Below the pieces are notes generated by a model. It was not told the origin of the DNA, did not search any database, and saw nothing but the letters and a program-made list of their open reading frames with translations. Of a DNA stretch of 64,000 bases, positions 36,197 to 47,405 are shown in pieces. Source of the stretch: Pontibacillus yanchengensis (GTDB lineage Bacteria; Bacillota; Bacilli; Bacillales; BH030062); the NCBI RefSeq assembly GCF_009856295.1, contig NZ_WMEU01000001.1, positions 1,116,001 to 1,180,000 of the forward strand, written 5' to 3'. Within the stretch, counting starts at the first letter, position 1. Each line of letters opens with the position of its first letter. The translations under genes and the position numbers were made by a program.

Positions 36197-36226
36197 AACA
36201 TCCTGGCCAATATAGGCCAGGATGTT
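36197..36226 (-). terminator. terminator of the DUF4015 gene
   Basis: A perfect 12-bp stem AACATCCTGGCC/GGCCAGGATGTT with a 6-nt loop and six T residues on the minus strand. Confidence 0.92.
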
Positions 36227-36232
36227 CTTTTG

Positions 36233-37453
36233 TTATGGAGTGTAATCTACATTTTCCGAGTAGGAATTTCCAGGATTCCATAATAGGAATTCATTTATTC
36301 CATGTTCGTTTAGCGCTCTAATCTGGGCCTCGACCTCTTCTTTATCATAGTGCTTTGTTGGTTCTCCATGGTAGAGCCAAGGAGCATCGAAGTCTTGTAT
36401 CCAAGGTCTAGAAGTAGGCGGATCTTCTAGTTCTCCCAATCTCTCGTTTTCAACTTTAGCATATTCAGAAACTAGTTTATAAGGTTCCTTATCAGGGAAT
36501 GGAATATCAAAGTATGATGTCCAATGAGAAGGATAAATCATAGATGAAATAACATCAACTTGTTCTGATATTTTAGTAAAATTCTGTCCAATACCAGGTG
36601 CTTCAGCAATGGTAGCAGAGTAACCAAAAATATCTACAGAGACATCCACATCATAATATTCTAATTCTTCCCTTGCATACTTTACAAAATCAGTTACGGC
36701 AGTTACTCGTTTTTGAACGTTGTCACCTTCAAAATCTTTGTAGTCCCCTTCACTATAAGTAAGGATATCATCACGTTTCTCAAATCCTTCTGGGAAACGA
36801 ACATAGTCAAATTGAATTTCCTGAAAGCCCATTTCTGCTGCTTTTTTGGCTACTTCTACATTGTAATCCCAAACTTCTTTCATAAATGGATTTACGAACG
36901 ATTCACCTTTACCATTTGTCCATACCTTACCATTCTTCTTAAAGGACAATTCTGGTCGTTTTTTGGCTAATTCGCTGTCCTTAAATACAACGATTCGAGC
37001 TATAGGGTAAATTTCTTTTTCCTCTAATGTTTCTAGCAATTTCCTAGGATCTTTAATGTAATTACGACCTACCTCATGATAAGGCGACCCTTCTTCAGGT
37101 TTATAAGTCAATATACCAGCATCTTCTTTAATATCAATAACCATACTATTTAAGTCTGTATCGTTTAATAGTTTCGTCAACTTTTCAAAACGACTTCCCC
37201 CGGCACTTGGACCTGTCACATAAATACCTCTTACTGCATCAGGGTATTCAAAATTAAGTCCAGTATCATATACAAATCTTGGAACAGGGTCAGGTAACTC
37301 ACGCTTCTGTAATGTCATTTGATTTTCCGTGTGAAACGAAACTGTTTGGATACCTGATTCGTCTTCAGCAGAGATTTCATTATGTAGTGGGAAACTCAAA
37401 CCTAGAAGGAGAATTCCTATGAGGACTATTGTCTTGGGTTGCATTTTCTCCAT
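36233..37453 (-). CDS. putative glycoside hydrolase (DUF4015), secreted or anchored
   Basis: A 406-residue protein with an N-terminal signal sequence (TIVLIGILLLGLSFPLH) and a DUF4015 putative glycosyl-hydrolase domain, a TIM-barrel relative. Conserved pieces are VRGIYVTGPSAGG, NSMVIDIKEDAG, EIQFDYVRFPEG with a likely catalytic Asp, and WNPGNSYSE at the end. Its place outside the cell and the family suggest action on a polysaccharide, possibly cell wall; no substrate is known. The ATG at 37453 follows TAGGAG; an ATG three codons on is also possible. Confidence 0.82.
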   Translation of the reverse strand: MEKMQPKTIVLIGILLLGLSFPLHNEISAEDESGIQTVSFHTENQMTLQKRELPDPVPRFVYDTGLNFEYPDAVRGIYVTGPSAGGSRFEKLTKLLNDTDLNSMVIDIKEDAGILTYKPEEGSPYHEVGRNYIKDPRKLLETLEEKEIYPIARIVVFKDSELAKKRPELSFKKNGKVWTNGKGESFVNPFMKEVWDYNVEVAKKAAEMGFQEIQFDYVRFPEGFEKRDDILTYSEGDYKDFEGDNVQKRVTAVTDFVKYAREELEYYDVDVSVDIFGYSATIAEAPGIGQNFTKISEQVDVISSMIYPSHWTSYFDIPFPDKEPYKLVSEYAKVENERLGELEDPPTSRPWIQDFDAPWLYHGEPTKHYDKEEVEAQIRALNEHGINEFLLWNPGNSYSENVDYTP

Positions 37454-37637
37454 ATCACATCGACTCCTAATTAAAGAATATAATTCTATTATAAAAGAGA
37501 ATGAGGAAGTTTTGGGAAACAATTTATATATTTTTCCTAATTATTTATATTTTTCATATGTTTGTCTTATGTCAAATCATTTCTCTATTACCCTCATGAG
37601 TATTTGTTATAATTTTACAATCGAAAGTAAAATAAAA

Positions 37638-37662
37638 ACCTCACCACCAATATGATGAGGTT
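37638..37662 (-). terminator. terminator of the opp operon
   Basis: AACCTCA-C pairs with G-TGAGGTT, followed by TTTTT on the minus strand, just after oppF. Confidence 0.85.
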
Positions 37663-37671
37663 TAATCACTA

Positions 37672-38607
37672 TTATTTTAATTGCTTTTTGTATTGTTCAA
37701 GTTCTTTCGTTGTACACAGAATCGAGTGCCCTGGTTTAATTTCACGAAACTCTGGCTCTTCGCTTGTATCATGTTGTGTAGGGTCATAGTTTTTGCGTTG
37801 GCGATTTCGTTCATAATCTGGGTCTGGTAACGGAATCGCTGAGAGTAAAGACTGGGTGTAAGGGTGCAATGGATTCTTATATAACTCATCACTATCCGCT
37901 AACTCTACAAGCTTACCAAAGTACATAACACCAATTCGATCACTGATGTATTTCACCATGGATAGATCATGGGCAATAAATAGATACGTAAGGCCTTGTT
38001 CGCGTTGTAGTTTTCTCATTAGGTTGACGACCTGTGCTTGAATAGAAACGTCCAATGCAGAAATAGGCTCGTCAGCGATAATAAAGTCAGGATCCACTGC
38101 TAATGCGCGAGCAATACCAATACGCTGACGCTGTCCACCACTAAATTCGTGAGGGTAACGGTTCGCGTGCTCTTTGTTTAAGCCAACAGTTTCTAACAGA
38201 TCCTCAACTTTTTTCTGGCGTTCCTTTTGATCTTTCACCAAGCCATGGATATCTAGTCCTTCTGCAATAGTATCCATTACCTTCATACGTGGGTTAAGGG
38301 ATGCATAAGGGTCTTGGAAAATCATCTGCATTTTACGATTGAATTTCTTCATCTCTGATTTATTTTTCTTTCCATGAACATTTTCTCCATCAAAAAGAAC
38401 TTCACCATCAGTAGCATCGTATAGGCGAATAATAGTACGGCCAGTAGTAGATTTACCACAACCAGACTCACCAACTAGTCCAAATGTTTCGCCTTTATAA
38501 ATATCAAATGTTAAACCATCTACTGCTTTAACTACATTATTTCTTCCCGAGTGAAAATGTTGTTTAAGGCCTTTTATTTCAAGTAATTTTTCTTGTGATT
38601 GACTCAT
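37672..38607 (-). CDS. oppF: oligopeptide ABC transporter ATP-binding protein OppF
   Basis: A 311-residue ATPase. Walker [10 protein letters not shown] (about residues 43-51), signature [14 protein letters not shown] and Walker B FIIADEP are intact, and the C-terminal oligopeptide-transporter extension ([16 protein letters not shown]) is present. It powers peptide import with OppD. Its ATG overlaps the oppD stop (ATGA). Last gene of oppABCDF. Confidence 0.95.
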   Translation of the reverse strand: MSQSQEKLLEIKGLKQHFHSGRNNVVKAVDGLTFDIYKGETFGLVGESGCGKSTTGRTIIRLYDATDGEVLFDGENVHGKKNKSEMKKFNRKMQMIFQDPYASLNPRMKVMDTIAEGLDIHGLVKDQKERQKKVEDLLETVGLNKEHANRYPHEFSGGQRQRIGIARALAVDPDFIIADEPISALDVSIQAQVVNLMRKLQREQGLTYLFIAHDLSMVKYISDRIGVMYFGKLVELADSDELYKNPLHPYTQSLLSAIPLPDPDYERNRQRKNYDPTQHDTSEEPEFREIKPGHSILCTTKELEQYKKQLK

Positions 38608-39671
38608 TTCGTATCACCTTTCCCATCATCATTCGAAGCGCCCATCTTTGCAAAACCTTGAGTACGTTTTTTAACAGCCTCAGGTAATTCAATTTCAGGT
38701 GCATTCTCATGAAGCAACCAGGTAGCGGCATAATGCGAATCAGACACTTTGAACATTGGAGGCTCCTCTTCTGTGTCGATTTTTAACGCATATTGGTTAC
38801 GAGCCGCAAACGCATCTCCTTTTGGAGGATTCAACAAGTCGGGAGGTGTACCTTGAATCGCCGCTAATTCACTTTCTTCGTCATCAAGTGTTGGCATAGA
38901 TCCTAGTAATCCCCATGTATATGGGTGTTGTGGATTGTAGAAAATATCATCAACTGTTCCTACCTCTACAATTTTCCCAGCATACATTACAGCTACGCGA
39001 TCAGCTACGTTTGCTACTACACCTAGGTCGTGCGTAATAAATACAATGGACGTCTCTGTTTTCTTTTGTAAATCTTTCATTAATTCTAGAATTTGTGCCT
39101 GGATTGTAACGTCAAGTGCTGTAGTTGGCTCATCGGCAAGTAGAATTTTAGGATTACATGCTAGTGCTATTGCAATAACAACACGTTGTCTCATACCACC
39201 AGAGAATTGGTGAGGGTATTGATTGATACGACCTTTTGCATCTGGAATACCAACCATCTCTAATAGTTCAATAGCTCGGCTTTTTGCCTTGCTACGGTTC
39301 ATTTTCTGGTGCTTTATTAAGCCTTCCATAATTTGATTACCGATTTTCATCGTTGGATTTAGGGATGTCATCGGATCCTGGAAAATCATAGAGATATCTT
39401 TACCACGAACCTTCGACATTGCTCTATCAGATAACTTAGTTAAATCTTTACCTTCAAATAAAATCTCACCATTCTTGATCTTGCCAGGAGGTGATGGAAT
39501 TAAACCCATTAATGCTTTTGTCGTAACGGATTTACCAGAACCAGACTCTCCTACGATCGCTAATGTTTCACCTTTATTTAAATGGAAGTTTACACCACGA
39601 ACTGCTTCTACTTCCCCTCCGTGGGTATCGAACGAAACTTTTAAATCTTTTACATCTAGTATTTTTTCCAT
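38604..39671 (-). CDS. oppD: oligopeptide ABC transporter ATP-binding protein OppD
   Basis: A 355-residue ATPase with Walker A GESGSGKSV, signature SGGMRQRVVIAIALA and Walker B ILLADEP, plus the oligopeptide C-terminal region (HPYTWGLLGSMPTLD). It forms the heterodimeric engine with OppF. The ATG at 39671 has AGGTGT upstream; a GTG three codons before is less likely. The C-terminal tail is longer than is strictly needed and ends in a charged stretch ([12 protein letters not shown]). Confidence 0.95.
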   Translation of the reverse strand: MEKILDVKDLKVSFDTHGGEVEAVRGVNFHLNKGETLAIVGESGSGKSVTTKALMGLIPSPPGKIKNGEILFEGKDLTKLSDRAMSKVRGKDISMIFQDPMTSLNPTMKIGNQIMEGLIKHQKMNRSKAKSRAIELLEMVGIPDAKGRINQYPHQFSGGMRQRVVIAIALACNPKILLADEPTTALDVTIQAQILELMKDLQKKTETSIVFITHDLGVVANVADRVAVMYAGKIVEVGTVDDIFYNPQHPYTWGLLGSMPTLDDEESELAAIQGTPPDLLNPPKGDAFAARNQYALKIDTEEEPPMFKVSDSHYAATWLLHENAPEIELPEAVKKRTQGFAKMGASNDDGKGDTK

Positions 39672-39690
39672 TAAAAGCACACCTACCTTT

Positions 39691-40839
39691 CTATTCCCTC
39701 ATCTTCGGATCGAGTGCATCTCGTAGGCCATCAGCCAGAACGTTAAATGCAACCATTATTAATGAGATAATCACCGAAGGGAATACAAGCATATACGGAT
39801 AAATTTGGAATGATTTAAATGCATCATCAATTAATGTACCAAGGGAAGCTAAAGGTGGTTGTAAACCTAGTCCAATAAAGCTTAGGAAAGCTTCGAAGAA
39901 AATAGCTCCAGGAATTGTAAACATTGTATTAATAATGATTAACCCAGTTACGTTAGGTACTAAATGTTTCATTAAAATTCGTGAATCACTAGAACCTAGA
40001 GTCCGTGATGCTAGTACAAATTCTTGGTTTTTAAGTTTAAGAACATTCCCTCGTATTACCCTGGCCATTCCTATCCAACCTGTTATGGTTAAGGCTATGG
40101 TAATCGACAATATTCCGGGTTCAAGTACAAGAATCATGAGAATTACGACTACTAAGTTTGGTATTCCTACTAATATCTCCACAATACGCTGCATGTAGTT
40201 ATCTACACGTCCACCGTAATACGCGGAAACACCTCCATAGACAACACCAATAACCATATCAATGAGCGCTGCTAGAATAGCAATATATAAAGAGATTCGA
40301 GTACCAGACCAAGTACGCGTCCAAAGGTCACGACCTAACTGATCCGTACCAAACCAATAATATTCATCTTGAATACCTCTTGCGGCATAAATATCATTCG
40401 TAAATTCAACTTCTGCCATTTCATCTCCAGAAGCTTCTTTTATTACATTGGTTTCTAAAAACTCAGGTTCTGTTTCAAAAACATAAAGCGCTTTCTCTTT
40501 TAAGGCTTCTACGGATTCACCTTCTAAGATTTCGGTTTCCTTGCCATCAAGTCCTAACCATGAAATATTCTCTAAACCTTGTACACGTGGCGGAACGTTC
40601 GTAATGTTAGAATCTTGTTCTTTGAATGTATAATCATTCATATAAGGGCCGAAAATAGCCATAAATCCAATAAATAGTAGTATTAACAGGCCAATGATAG
40701 CCCCTTTGTTCTTCTTTAATCGAATCCATGAATCTTGCAGGTAACTCAGTTGGGGTCTTGAAAGTTCTTCCCCTTTTTCTTCTGACATTTCTATGGGTTC
40801 AAATCGATCTTTATTATACTTATGCTCTTCATTTGCCAT
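39691..40839 (-). CDS. oppC: oligopeptide ABC transporter permease OppC
   Basis: A 382-residue permease with six membrane segments. The EAA-type coupling loop is in LASRTLGSSDSRILMKHLVPN. An N-terminal cytoplasmic tail of ~40 residues precedes TM1 (GAIIGLLILLFIGFMAIFGP), and an acidic extracellular insert of roughly 90 residues sits between TM1 and the GTDQLGRDLWTR motif, making it longer than many OppC proteins (~300). The ATG lies 2 bp after oppB; the ribosome site is inside the oppB end. Confidence 0.93.
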   Translation of the reverse strand: MANEEHKYNKDRFEPIEMSEEKGEELSRPQLSYLQDSWIRLKKNKGAIIGLLILLFIGFMAIFGPYMNDYTFKEQDSNITNVPPRVQGLENISWLGLDGKETEILEGESVEALKEKALYVFETEPEFLETNVIKEASGDEMAEVEFTNDIYAARGIQDEYYWFGTDQLGRDLWTRTWSGTRISLYIAILAALIDMVIGVVYGGVSAYYGGRVDNYMQRIVEILVGIPNLVVVILMILVLEPGILSITIALTITGWIGMARVIRGNVLKLKNQEFVLASRTLGSSDSRILMKHLVPNVTGLIIINTMFTIPGAIFFEAFLSFIGLGLQPPLASLGTLIDDAFKSFQIYPYMLVFPSVIISLIMVAFNVLADGLRDALDPKMRE

Positions 40840-40841
40840 AC

Positions 40842-41771
40842 TTAATCTTTACCTCCTGCTAGTCGGATACGGGGGTCAATAATTCCATATAGTATATCGA
40901 CTACCAATACAATAAAGATAAACAAGAAAGAGAAGAACAGTGTTGTTCCCATAATCATTGGGTAGTCATTTGTTGTGATGGATTTTACAAACTGTTCACC
41001 TAATCCTGGTATTGCAAAGATATTCTCAATTACAAGATTACCAGTCATAAGCGCGACAGCTAGTGGGCCAACTACTGTAATCAATGGAATTACCGCGTTA
41101 CGAAGTCCGTGTTTAAAGGTAACTAATATACTGTTAAGTCCTTTTGCTCTAGCAGTTGTGATAAAGTCAGAACCTAACACTTCTAACATTTCCGTACGCA
41201 TAAAACGTGCTGCTGTTGCGATTGGGAACATAGCCAATGCAATAGTAGGAAGAATCATATACCTTGGGCCTTCCCAAAATGCAGCTGGTAGCCAACCTAA
41301 TTTTACAGCAATGTAATACTGAAGCATTCCAGCAAACACAAAGCTTGGAATTGATTTACCGATTACAGCTAAGAAAGTGGAACCGTAATCTACAAAAGTA
41401 TTATGTTTAATGGCAGCTGCTATACCTAATAGCATACCTATTACCATCCCGAAACCTAGCGCAAGTGCTCCCAGTTGTAAAGATGGACCTAATTTCTTCA
41501 AAATTAGCGTTGTAACCTCTCTGTTATCAAACTGGAATGATACACCAAGGTCTCCTTGTGCAACGTTCGTTATATAATTAAAATACTGAACGGGAATTGG
41601 TTGATCTAAGCCATAACGAGCTTTCATCAATTCTAATTGCTCTTCACTTAACTTGCCTTCCATTGCGAAAGGAGAACCAGGAAGAAGTTTCATTAAGAAA
41701 AACGAAACGGTAGCAATTATAAACAATGTAATGAACATATATATAATTCGTTGAAGAATATATTTAGCCAT
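40842..41771 (-). CDS. oppB: oligopeptide ABC transporter permease OppB
   Basis: A 309-residue permease starting MAKYILQRIIYMFITLFIIA. It has six membrane segments and a coupling loop TTARAKGLNSILVTFKHGLRN. The start at 41771 follows AGGAGGTG; an earlier in-frame ATG lacks a ribosome site. Together with OppC it forms the channel. A hairpin lies upstream, between oppA and oppB. Confidence 0.95.
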   Translation of the reverse strand: MAKYILQRIIYMFITLFIIATVSFFLMKLLPGSPFAMEGKLSEEQLELMKARYGLDQPIPVQYFNYITNVAQGDLGVSFQFDNREVTTLILKKLGPSLQLGALALGFGMVIGMLLGIAAAIKHNTFVDYGSTFLAVIGKSIPSFVFAGMLQYYIAVKLGWLPAAFWEGPRYMILPTIALAMFPIATAARFMRTEMLEVLGSDFITTARAKGLNSILVTFKHGLRNAVIPLITVVGPLAVALMTGNLVIENIFAIPGLGEQFVKSITTNDYPMIMGTTLFFSFLFIFIVLVVDILYGIIDPRIRLAGGKD

Positions 41772-41922
41772 ATCAACACCTCCTATTAAAATTTCCCCTA
41801 TGAAACATTTTAGCATACACATGACAATACACATAGACTTGACTTTAGTGCATGTGTAAAATTTTGTCGAAAAATATTTGAAAATTCACCCTATTGAAAC
41901 TATTTGTACTTTTACAGGGAAA

Positions 41923-41958
41923 AAGAGAGTATGCGCAAAACTTAACACATACTCTCTT
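41923..41958 (-). terminator. oppA-oppB intercistronic attenuating hairpin
   Basis: A perfect 11-bp stem AAGAGAGTATG/CATACTCTCTT with TTTTT on the minus strand, directly after oppA. Partial termination here would give more binding protein than membrane components. Confidence 0.85.
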
Positions 41959-42002
41959 CCTTCATTTAACCATATATACAAGTTTTGTAACGGTTCTGTA
42001 TT

Positions 42003-43742
42003 TTACTTCTCAATTTCTACAAATTTGTAGCTGTAGTCGTTACCGAATGGATTTAGTTGATCCATGTTCTTAACGTAAGGCTTTTGTAGAACAGAACGTA
42101 CACGTTGATATACAGGAGCAATCGCAGCGTCATCTAGAAGTACTTTTTCAGCTTCTAGCATTGCTTCAAAACGCTCTACTGGCTTAGTAGCTAGATCAGT
42201 ACGTGCTTGATTGATTAGCTTATCATACTCTTCATTAGAGTAACCCATGTCGTTGTTAGGTCCGCCAGTTACCCATAGGTCAAGGAATGTCATAGCGTCT
42301 GCATAGTCAGGACCCCAACCAGAGAATGTTAGTTCATACTCAGAAGCGTTCTCGATACGAACACGCTCTTTAAATGGAACCTGCTTAAGCTTGATTGTTA
42401 AACCAGGTAGGTTCTTCTCTAGCTGGTTTTTAAAGAATTCACTTGTAAGTTTTGCACTTTCAGTGTCACCAGATAGGAAGGAAAGTTCAACTTCTTCAAA
42501 TCCAAGCTCTTCTTTCGCTTTACTCCAATGCTCTTGAGCTTTCTCAAGGTCGAATTTAAGCATTTCACCGTTAATGTCACGGAAGCCTTCATCTGTCTCA
42601 GGATGCTTGTCCAAGCCAGTTGGAATAAAGTAGTTCGCAGGAATACTGCTGTTACCAACTACTACGTTTACATAGTCTTCTTTGTTGAAACCTTGTGCAA
42701 TTGCTTTACGGAAGTTTTCGTTCTGCATTTTCTCACCTTGAGTAGCAGAATCTTGGTTAAACTTCAGGTAGAAAAGAACTGTTTCTTGTAGTTCTTTATA
42801 GTCTGAATCTGTTTTGTACTTATCGATAAAGTCTCCGCCTAGACCAGCTTTATCAACTTTGCCTGTTTGATATAAGTTTACCTGAGTAGCACGCTCTTTA
42901 ACAACACGAACGTCAAGCGCTTCAAGGTCAACATTTGATGCATCCCAATAGTCTTCGTTCTTAACAAGTTTCCAGCTTGAACCGTGGTCCCAGCTTTCCA
43001 TCTTGAAAGGACCGTTAGAAAGAATAGTGTCTGCTTCTAACGCATAGTTTTCGCCTTGCTCTTCTACGAACTCTTTATGAAGAGGGTAGAAAGTTGGGAA
43101 TGCTGCAAAAGAGTCAAAGTATGGTACTGGTGTTTCTAGATTTACAACAAGCGTCTGCTCATCTTTAGCTTCTACACCTAATTCAGAAGGTTCCATTTCG
43201 CCGTTTGCAATAGCAGTAGCGTTTTTAATGTTACCTTTCATTAAGTATGGTCCGTAAACAGAACCTGTATCTGGGTTAATAGCACGTTGCCAAGCATACA
43301 CAAAGTCGCCTGCAGTTACATTGTCTCCATTAGCCCATGTTGCGTTATCGCGTAAATGGAATGTCCATGTAAGTCCGTCTTCACTAACTTCTGTTTCTGA
43401 CTTCTTCGCTACACCATCAACGATGTCTCCACCTGGTGCTAAACGATAAAGCCCTTCTTGTACAGCTGTAACGAATTGGATACCAGTTGAAGTTTGTACT
43501 TTACTTGCATCCATAGATGGAATCTCAGAGCCTTCAATTAGACGTAATGTCTCGTTATCTCCACCTGAAGCTTCTTTGTCAGAATCGCCTTCGCCACCGT
43601 CAGTGCCGCTATTGTCTTCTGTGTTTTCTCCGTCACCTTCACCAGATCCATCATCTTCAGATCCGCCTCCGGAACATGCTGCTAGGAACATTGTAAGAAC
43701 TAGTCCTAACACAAGTAGTAATGACCATTTTGTGCTTCTCAT
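42003..43742 (-). CDS. oppA: oligopeptide-binding lipoprotein OppA
   Basis: A 579-residue extracellular substrate-binding lipoprotein. The lipobox is FLAACSGG (C23), followed by a ~45-residue acidic Gly/Ser/Glu/Asp linker that is rich in negative charge, as in halotolerant species. The family-5 binding domain runs to the end (GLTWTFHLRDNATWANGD; YAWQRAINPDTGS). It captures peptides, including signalling peptides in B. subtilis. First gene of oppABCDF and separated from oppB by a terminator-like hairpin. Confidence 0.95.
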   Translation of the reverse strand: MRSTKWSLLLVLGLVLTMFLAACSGGGSEDDGSGEGDGENTEDNSGTDGGEGDSDKEASGGDNETLRLIEGSEIPSMDASKVQTSTGIQFVTAVQEGLYRLAPGGDIVDGVAKKSETEVSEDGLTWTFHLRDNATWANGDNVTAGDFVYAWQRAINPDTGSVYGPYLMKGNIKNATAIANGEMEPSELGVEAKDEQTLVVNLETPVPYFDSFAAFPTFYPLHKEFVEEQGENYALEADTILSNGPFKMESWDHGSSWKLVKNEDYWDASNVDLEALDVRVVKERATQVNLYQTGKVDKAGLGGDFIDKYKTDSDYKELQETVLFYLKFNQDSATQGEKMQNENFRKAIAQGFNKEDYVNVVVGNSSIPANYFIPTGLDKHPETDEGFRDINGEMLKFDLEKAQEHWSKAKEELGFEEVELSFLSGDTESAKLTSEFFKNQLEKNLPGLTIKLKQVPFKERVRIENASEYELTFSGWGPDYADAMTFLDLWVTGGPNNDMGYSNEEYDKLINQARTDLATKPVERFEAMLEAEKVLLDDAAIAPVYQRVRSVLQKPYVKNMDQLNPFGNDYSYKFVEIEK

Positions 43743-44154
43743 GTAAAAATTGACCTCCCCTTAAAGTAAGAATTACTAAATTTTTCAGCAGATATTTTAT
43801 CTACAAAACAAATTATACAATTTTTCGGACAATTTTGCATTAACTTTTTTGCATAAATTTTAAGAAATCCTTTAAAAATTACGTTTGTATGACATAAAAT
43901 AGGCTTTTATAACTATATAAATAAATCCACAACGTAGGTATAAATACCTATTATTGCATGTGTTTGTATTAAATATACAATCGAATTTTTAATTAATATG
44001 AGCAGATCTACTACTATTCCCCTTTAAATGCATAAAGCATACAACCTTTATTACTTACTAAATTTTCCGTCATTTTTACATTCTTTACAATGTGGTTATT
44101 TTGTAATTTCGTGCTATAATATGTTTTAGAATATAGTGAAAGGGTGTAAATAAC
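43743..44154. other. very AT-rich divergent promoter region
   Basis: About 410 bp between oppA and the DUF3899 gene, running in opposite directions. No gene is seen. Several TATAAT-like boxes occur (for example TATAATATG near 44116, upstream of the DUF3899 gene) but none can be assigned with confidence. Confidence 0.45.
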
Positions 44155-44529
44155 TTGGCACTATTCTTGAATAAGTGGTGGTTTTTAGGATTAAATGTCG
44201 CCCTTAGTTTTGGTTTCTTCTTTATATGGGCTCCAATGTATGATTTGTTCCATTATATTAACTCCCTATTTTATGTATCTTACTTTTATGTCATGATCTC
44301 GTTGTTGATGATTGTCATTAAAGGAAAGTTCCTGGATGCTATTACGTATAGTTTTCGGAGATTTAATAATCGCATGTCCAAGGACAGGGATTACTTGGAC
44401 GATTGGGAACAGAAACCTCTTCCTTCCCAAATGGTGAGGCCTTCAGTATTGAAGATGTTTATCTTTCAAGGTGTTGCATTAACCGTTGGCATGCTCGGCT
44501 TATTAACCTATTTTTATCAGGCTCTTTAA
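44155..44529 (+). CDS. DUF3899-type small membrane protein
   Basis: A 124-residue protein with three membrane segments (about 8-27, 35-57 and 102-122) and a basic cytoplasmic loop (FRRFNNRMSKDRDYLDDWEQK). It resembles the DUF3899 family of Bacillales, of unknown function. The start is TTG, with AAAGGGTG nine bases upstream. In position it lies between trpS and opp, where B. subtilis has no close equivalent known to me. Confidence 0.7.
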   Translation: MALFLNKWWFLGLNVALSFGFFFIWAPMYDLFHYINSLFYVSYFYVMISLLMIVIKGKFLDAITYSFRRFNNRMSKDRDYLDDWEQKPLPSQMVRPSVLKMFIFQGVALTVGMLGLLTYFYQAL

Positions 44530-44534
44530 GTAGC

Positions 44535-44563
44535 TTGCAAATCTATTTATTATTGCATATAAT
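44535..44563 (+). promoter_or_regulatory. sigma-A promoter of trpS
   Basis: TTGCAA (44535-44540) and TATAAT (44558-44563) with a 17-bp spacer; the T-box leader starts just downstream. Confidence 0.85.
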
Positions 44564-44571
44564 TTAACAAC

Positions 44572-45862
<1,291 letters not shown>

Positions 45863-46138
45863 GAACATAGCGCAAGCGCCCGCTTAGCAACGTACAAACT
45901 GCTGCCCACAGGACGTGGATTGGTTCGATGTTGCTGCGTGACGCAGCGTTTTAAATCGAACTCTCTATGAATCGTTTTGAGATAAAGGAAACAAGGAGAG
46001 CGCAAGCGTTCGATGTTGACTTTTCGCAAGAAGGAGCAGGAAGTTTCCTAGTCGCTGGACGCTGGAGCTGGACGTGGCTTCTATAACTTACTTAGTTATA
46101 CACAAGCCAACATTTTTATAATTTTCTAGACAACAACA
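45863..46138 (+). repeat. dispersed structured repeat, copy G (long form)
   Basis: Begins at the trpS stop with GAACATAGCGCAAGCGCCCG. Core hairpin GCTGCGTGACGCAGC inside TTCGAT...ATCGAA; 3' end CTAGTCGCTGGACGCTGGAG. An additional ~50-bp tail with the inverted repeat TATAACTtacttAGTTATA and an end TAGACAACAA is shared with copy H, so a full unit is about 270 bp. Confidence 0.92.
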
Positions 46139-46188
46139 AAGGGGTCTGACCCCAGTGCATGATTTACACTGATGGTCAGACCCCTTTG
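46138..46188 (-). terminator. terminator of yjbA containing its stop codon
   Basis: AAAGGGGTCTGACC pairs with GGTCAGACCCCTTT around 22 nt. The last codons and the TGA of yjbA form one arm. The arms resemble the hairpin at 11019-11077. Confidence 0.85.
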
Positions 46189-46931
46189 TTTACTTGCTGG
46201 TTGTATTCTAACTCCCACAGTTTCTCGAAAAATGGTTGGCCTTTCACAAGGTTGCGACATAGTTCTTCATGTGCCCTGGACCATCCCTCGGAGACACCGT
46301 TATATAGCATTTGCCATGCTTGATCAAAGCTATATTGGTGAATGGTTGCATAGTGACTTGGATCCCATTCTGTTAACCAATAGCGAACTTCTGATAAATT
46401 CTGGGTTGTTTGCAACTGATCTAATGTCATCATTAGAAGTTGCTTGAGTTGTCGTTCTTTACGTGTGAGCCCAATCATGGTAATTGGGTGTGGAGACAAT
46501 ATGTGATATTCCTTCTCTTCTTCCCCTTCACGAAAGTTGTACGATTCTGGCTTATGTTGGTCAATCATATCGTACACCAATCGCTCTTGCCTTGGGATCA
46601 ATCTACTTTTTCGTACTGGTAAATTGTACCCCATCGTGTCCACAGCTAGCACGGAGGTGCCATCCGTAACAACAAAAGCATATTCAAGGGAAATTCGTTC
46701 TTGATTCTTACGTAAATAAGCTCGTTTGTACACCGCATCTAACAAAGATTGTGGTAGGTCTTGGAGGTCATTTTCAATGTAATGGTAGAGCGATGCTTTT
46801 ACATACATCAGTGGTACCTGGTCTAGAAGTTCAATGCCATCCTCTTTACGCCATTCATGAAACGAACAAACGTTATATCCATTTTCTTCTCCTTCAAACC
46901 AATTCACCCATACATCATGTAAATACAGCAT
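46176..46931 (-). CDS. yjbA: YjbA (DUF3603) protein
   Basis: A 251-residue protein matching B. subtilis YjbA, DUF3603, function unknown. Start [20 protein letters not shown] and the internal [17 protein letters not shown] are characteristic. It is soluble and acidic, with no recognisable catalytic motif. It sits next to trpS as in B. subtilis but on the opposite strand, convergent with it and separated by repeat copy G. Confidence 0.85.
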   Translation of the reverse strand: MLYLHDVWVNWFEGEENGYNVCSFHEWRKEDGIELLDQVPLMYVKASLYHYIENDLQDLPQSLLDAVYKRAYLRKNQERISLEYAFVVTDGTSVLAVDTMGYNLPVRKSRLIPRQERLVYDMIDQHKPESYNFREGEEEKEYHILSPHPITMIGLTRKERQLKQLLMMTLDQLQTTQNLSEVRYWLTEWDPSHYATIHQYSFDQAWQMLYNGVSEGWSRAHEELCRNLVKGQPFFEKLWELEYNQQVNKGV

Positions 46932-47016
46932 TCTTACCCCTCACTTTTCCAAACGTTTTCTTCTGTAGAAATCAGTATGACCATCAAAGGAATTTTTATA
47001 CGAATTCAGCCAACTT

Positions 47017-47226
47017 TTAACAGGAATCATTCGGAAACAGAAATGTAGATACTAATATAATAAGGACGCCAATCGGAAGGAGATAGCATTCTGGGCGTGT
47101 TTGGATAAACAATAGGTAGTCCATCCATTGAAATCCTGCCGGTAAAAAATTCAGATAGACGATCATTGTGACTCCACCCGAAACGGCTAAGCCGAATCCA
47201 ATTAAAAATAAAACAATGGCCAACAC
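47017..47226 (-). CDS. small two-helix membrane protein
   Basis: A 69-residue protein with two membrane segments (about 2-26 and 46-64): a start LAIVLFLIGFGLAVSGGVT, a central FIQTRPECYLLPIG and a short tail. A GTG start follows AAGGGGATGAG. The pattern looks like a conserved Bacillaceae hypothetical, but I cannot name it. Divergent from the LCP gene. Confidence 0.6.
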   Translation of the reverse strand: MLAIVLFLIGFGLAVSGGVTMIVYLNFLPAGFQWMDYLLFIQTRPECYLLPIGVLIILVSTFLFPNDSC

Positions 47227-47405
47227 CTGCTCATCCCCTTCCCAAGCTCGTCCATTTTGCTACTATATATATATGTACAAGGCTACCCCCTCATTCCAAT
47301 TCACAGTATCGAATTTTTATTTAGAAGCAAAAACCCTCTTTACTTGAAACAATAGAAAGAGTAAATTATTAAATAAGTGGTTTTTTTGAGAGAGGAGGTA
47401 CATGG

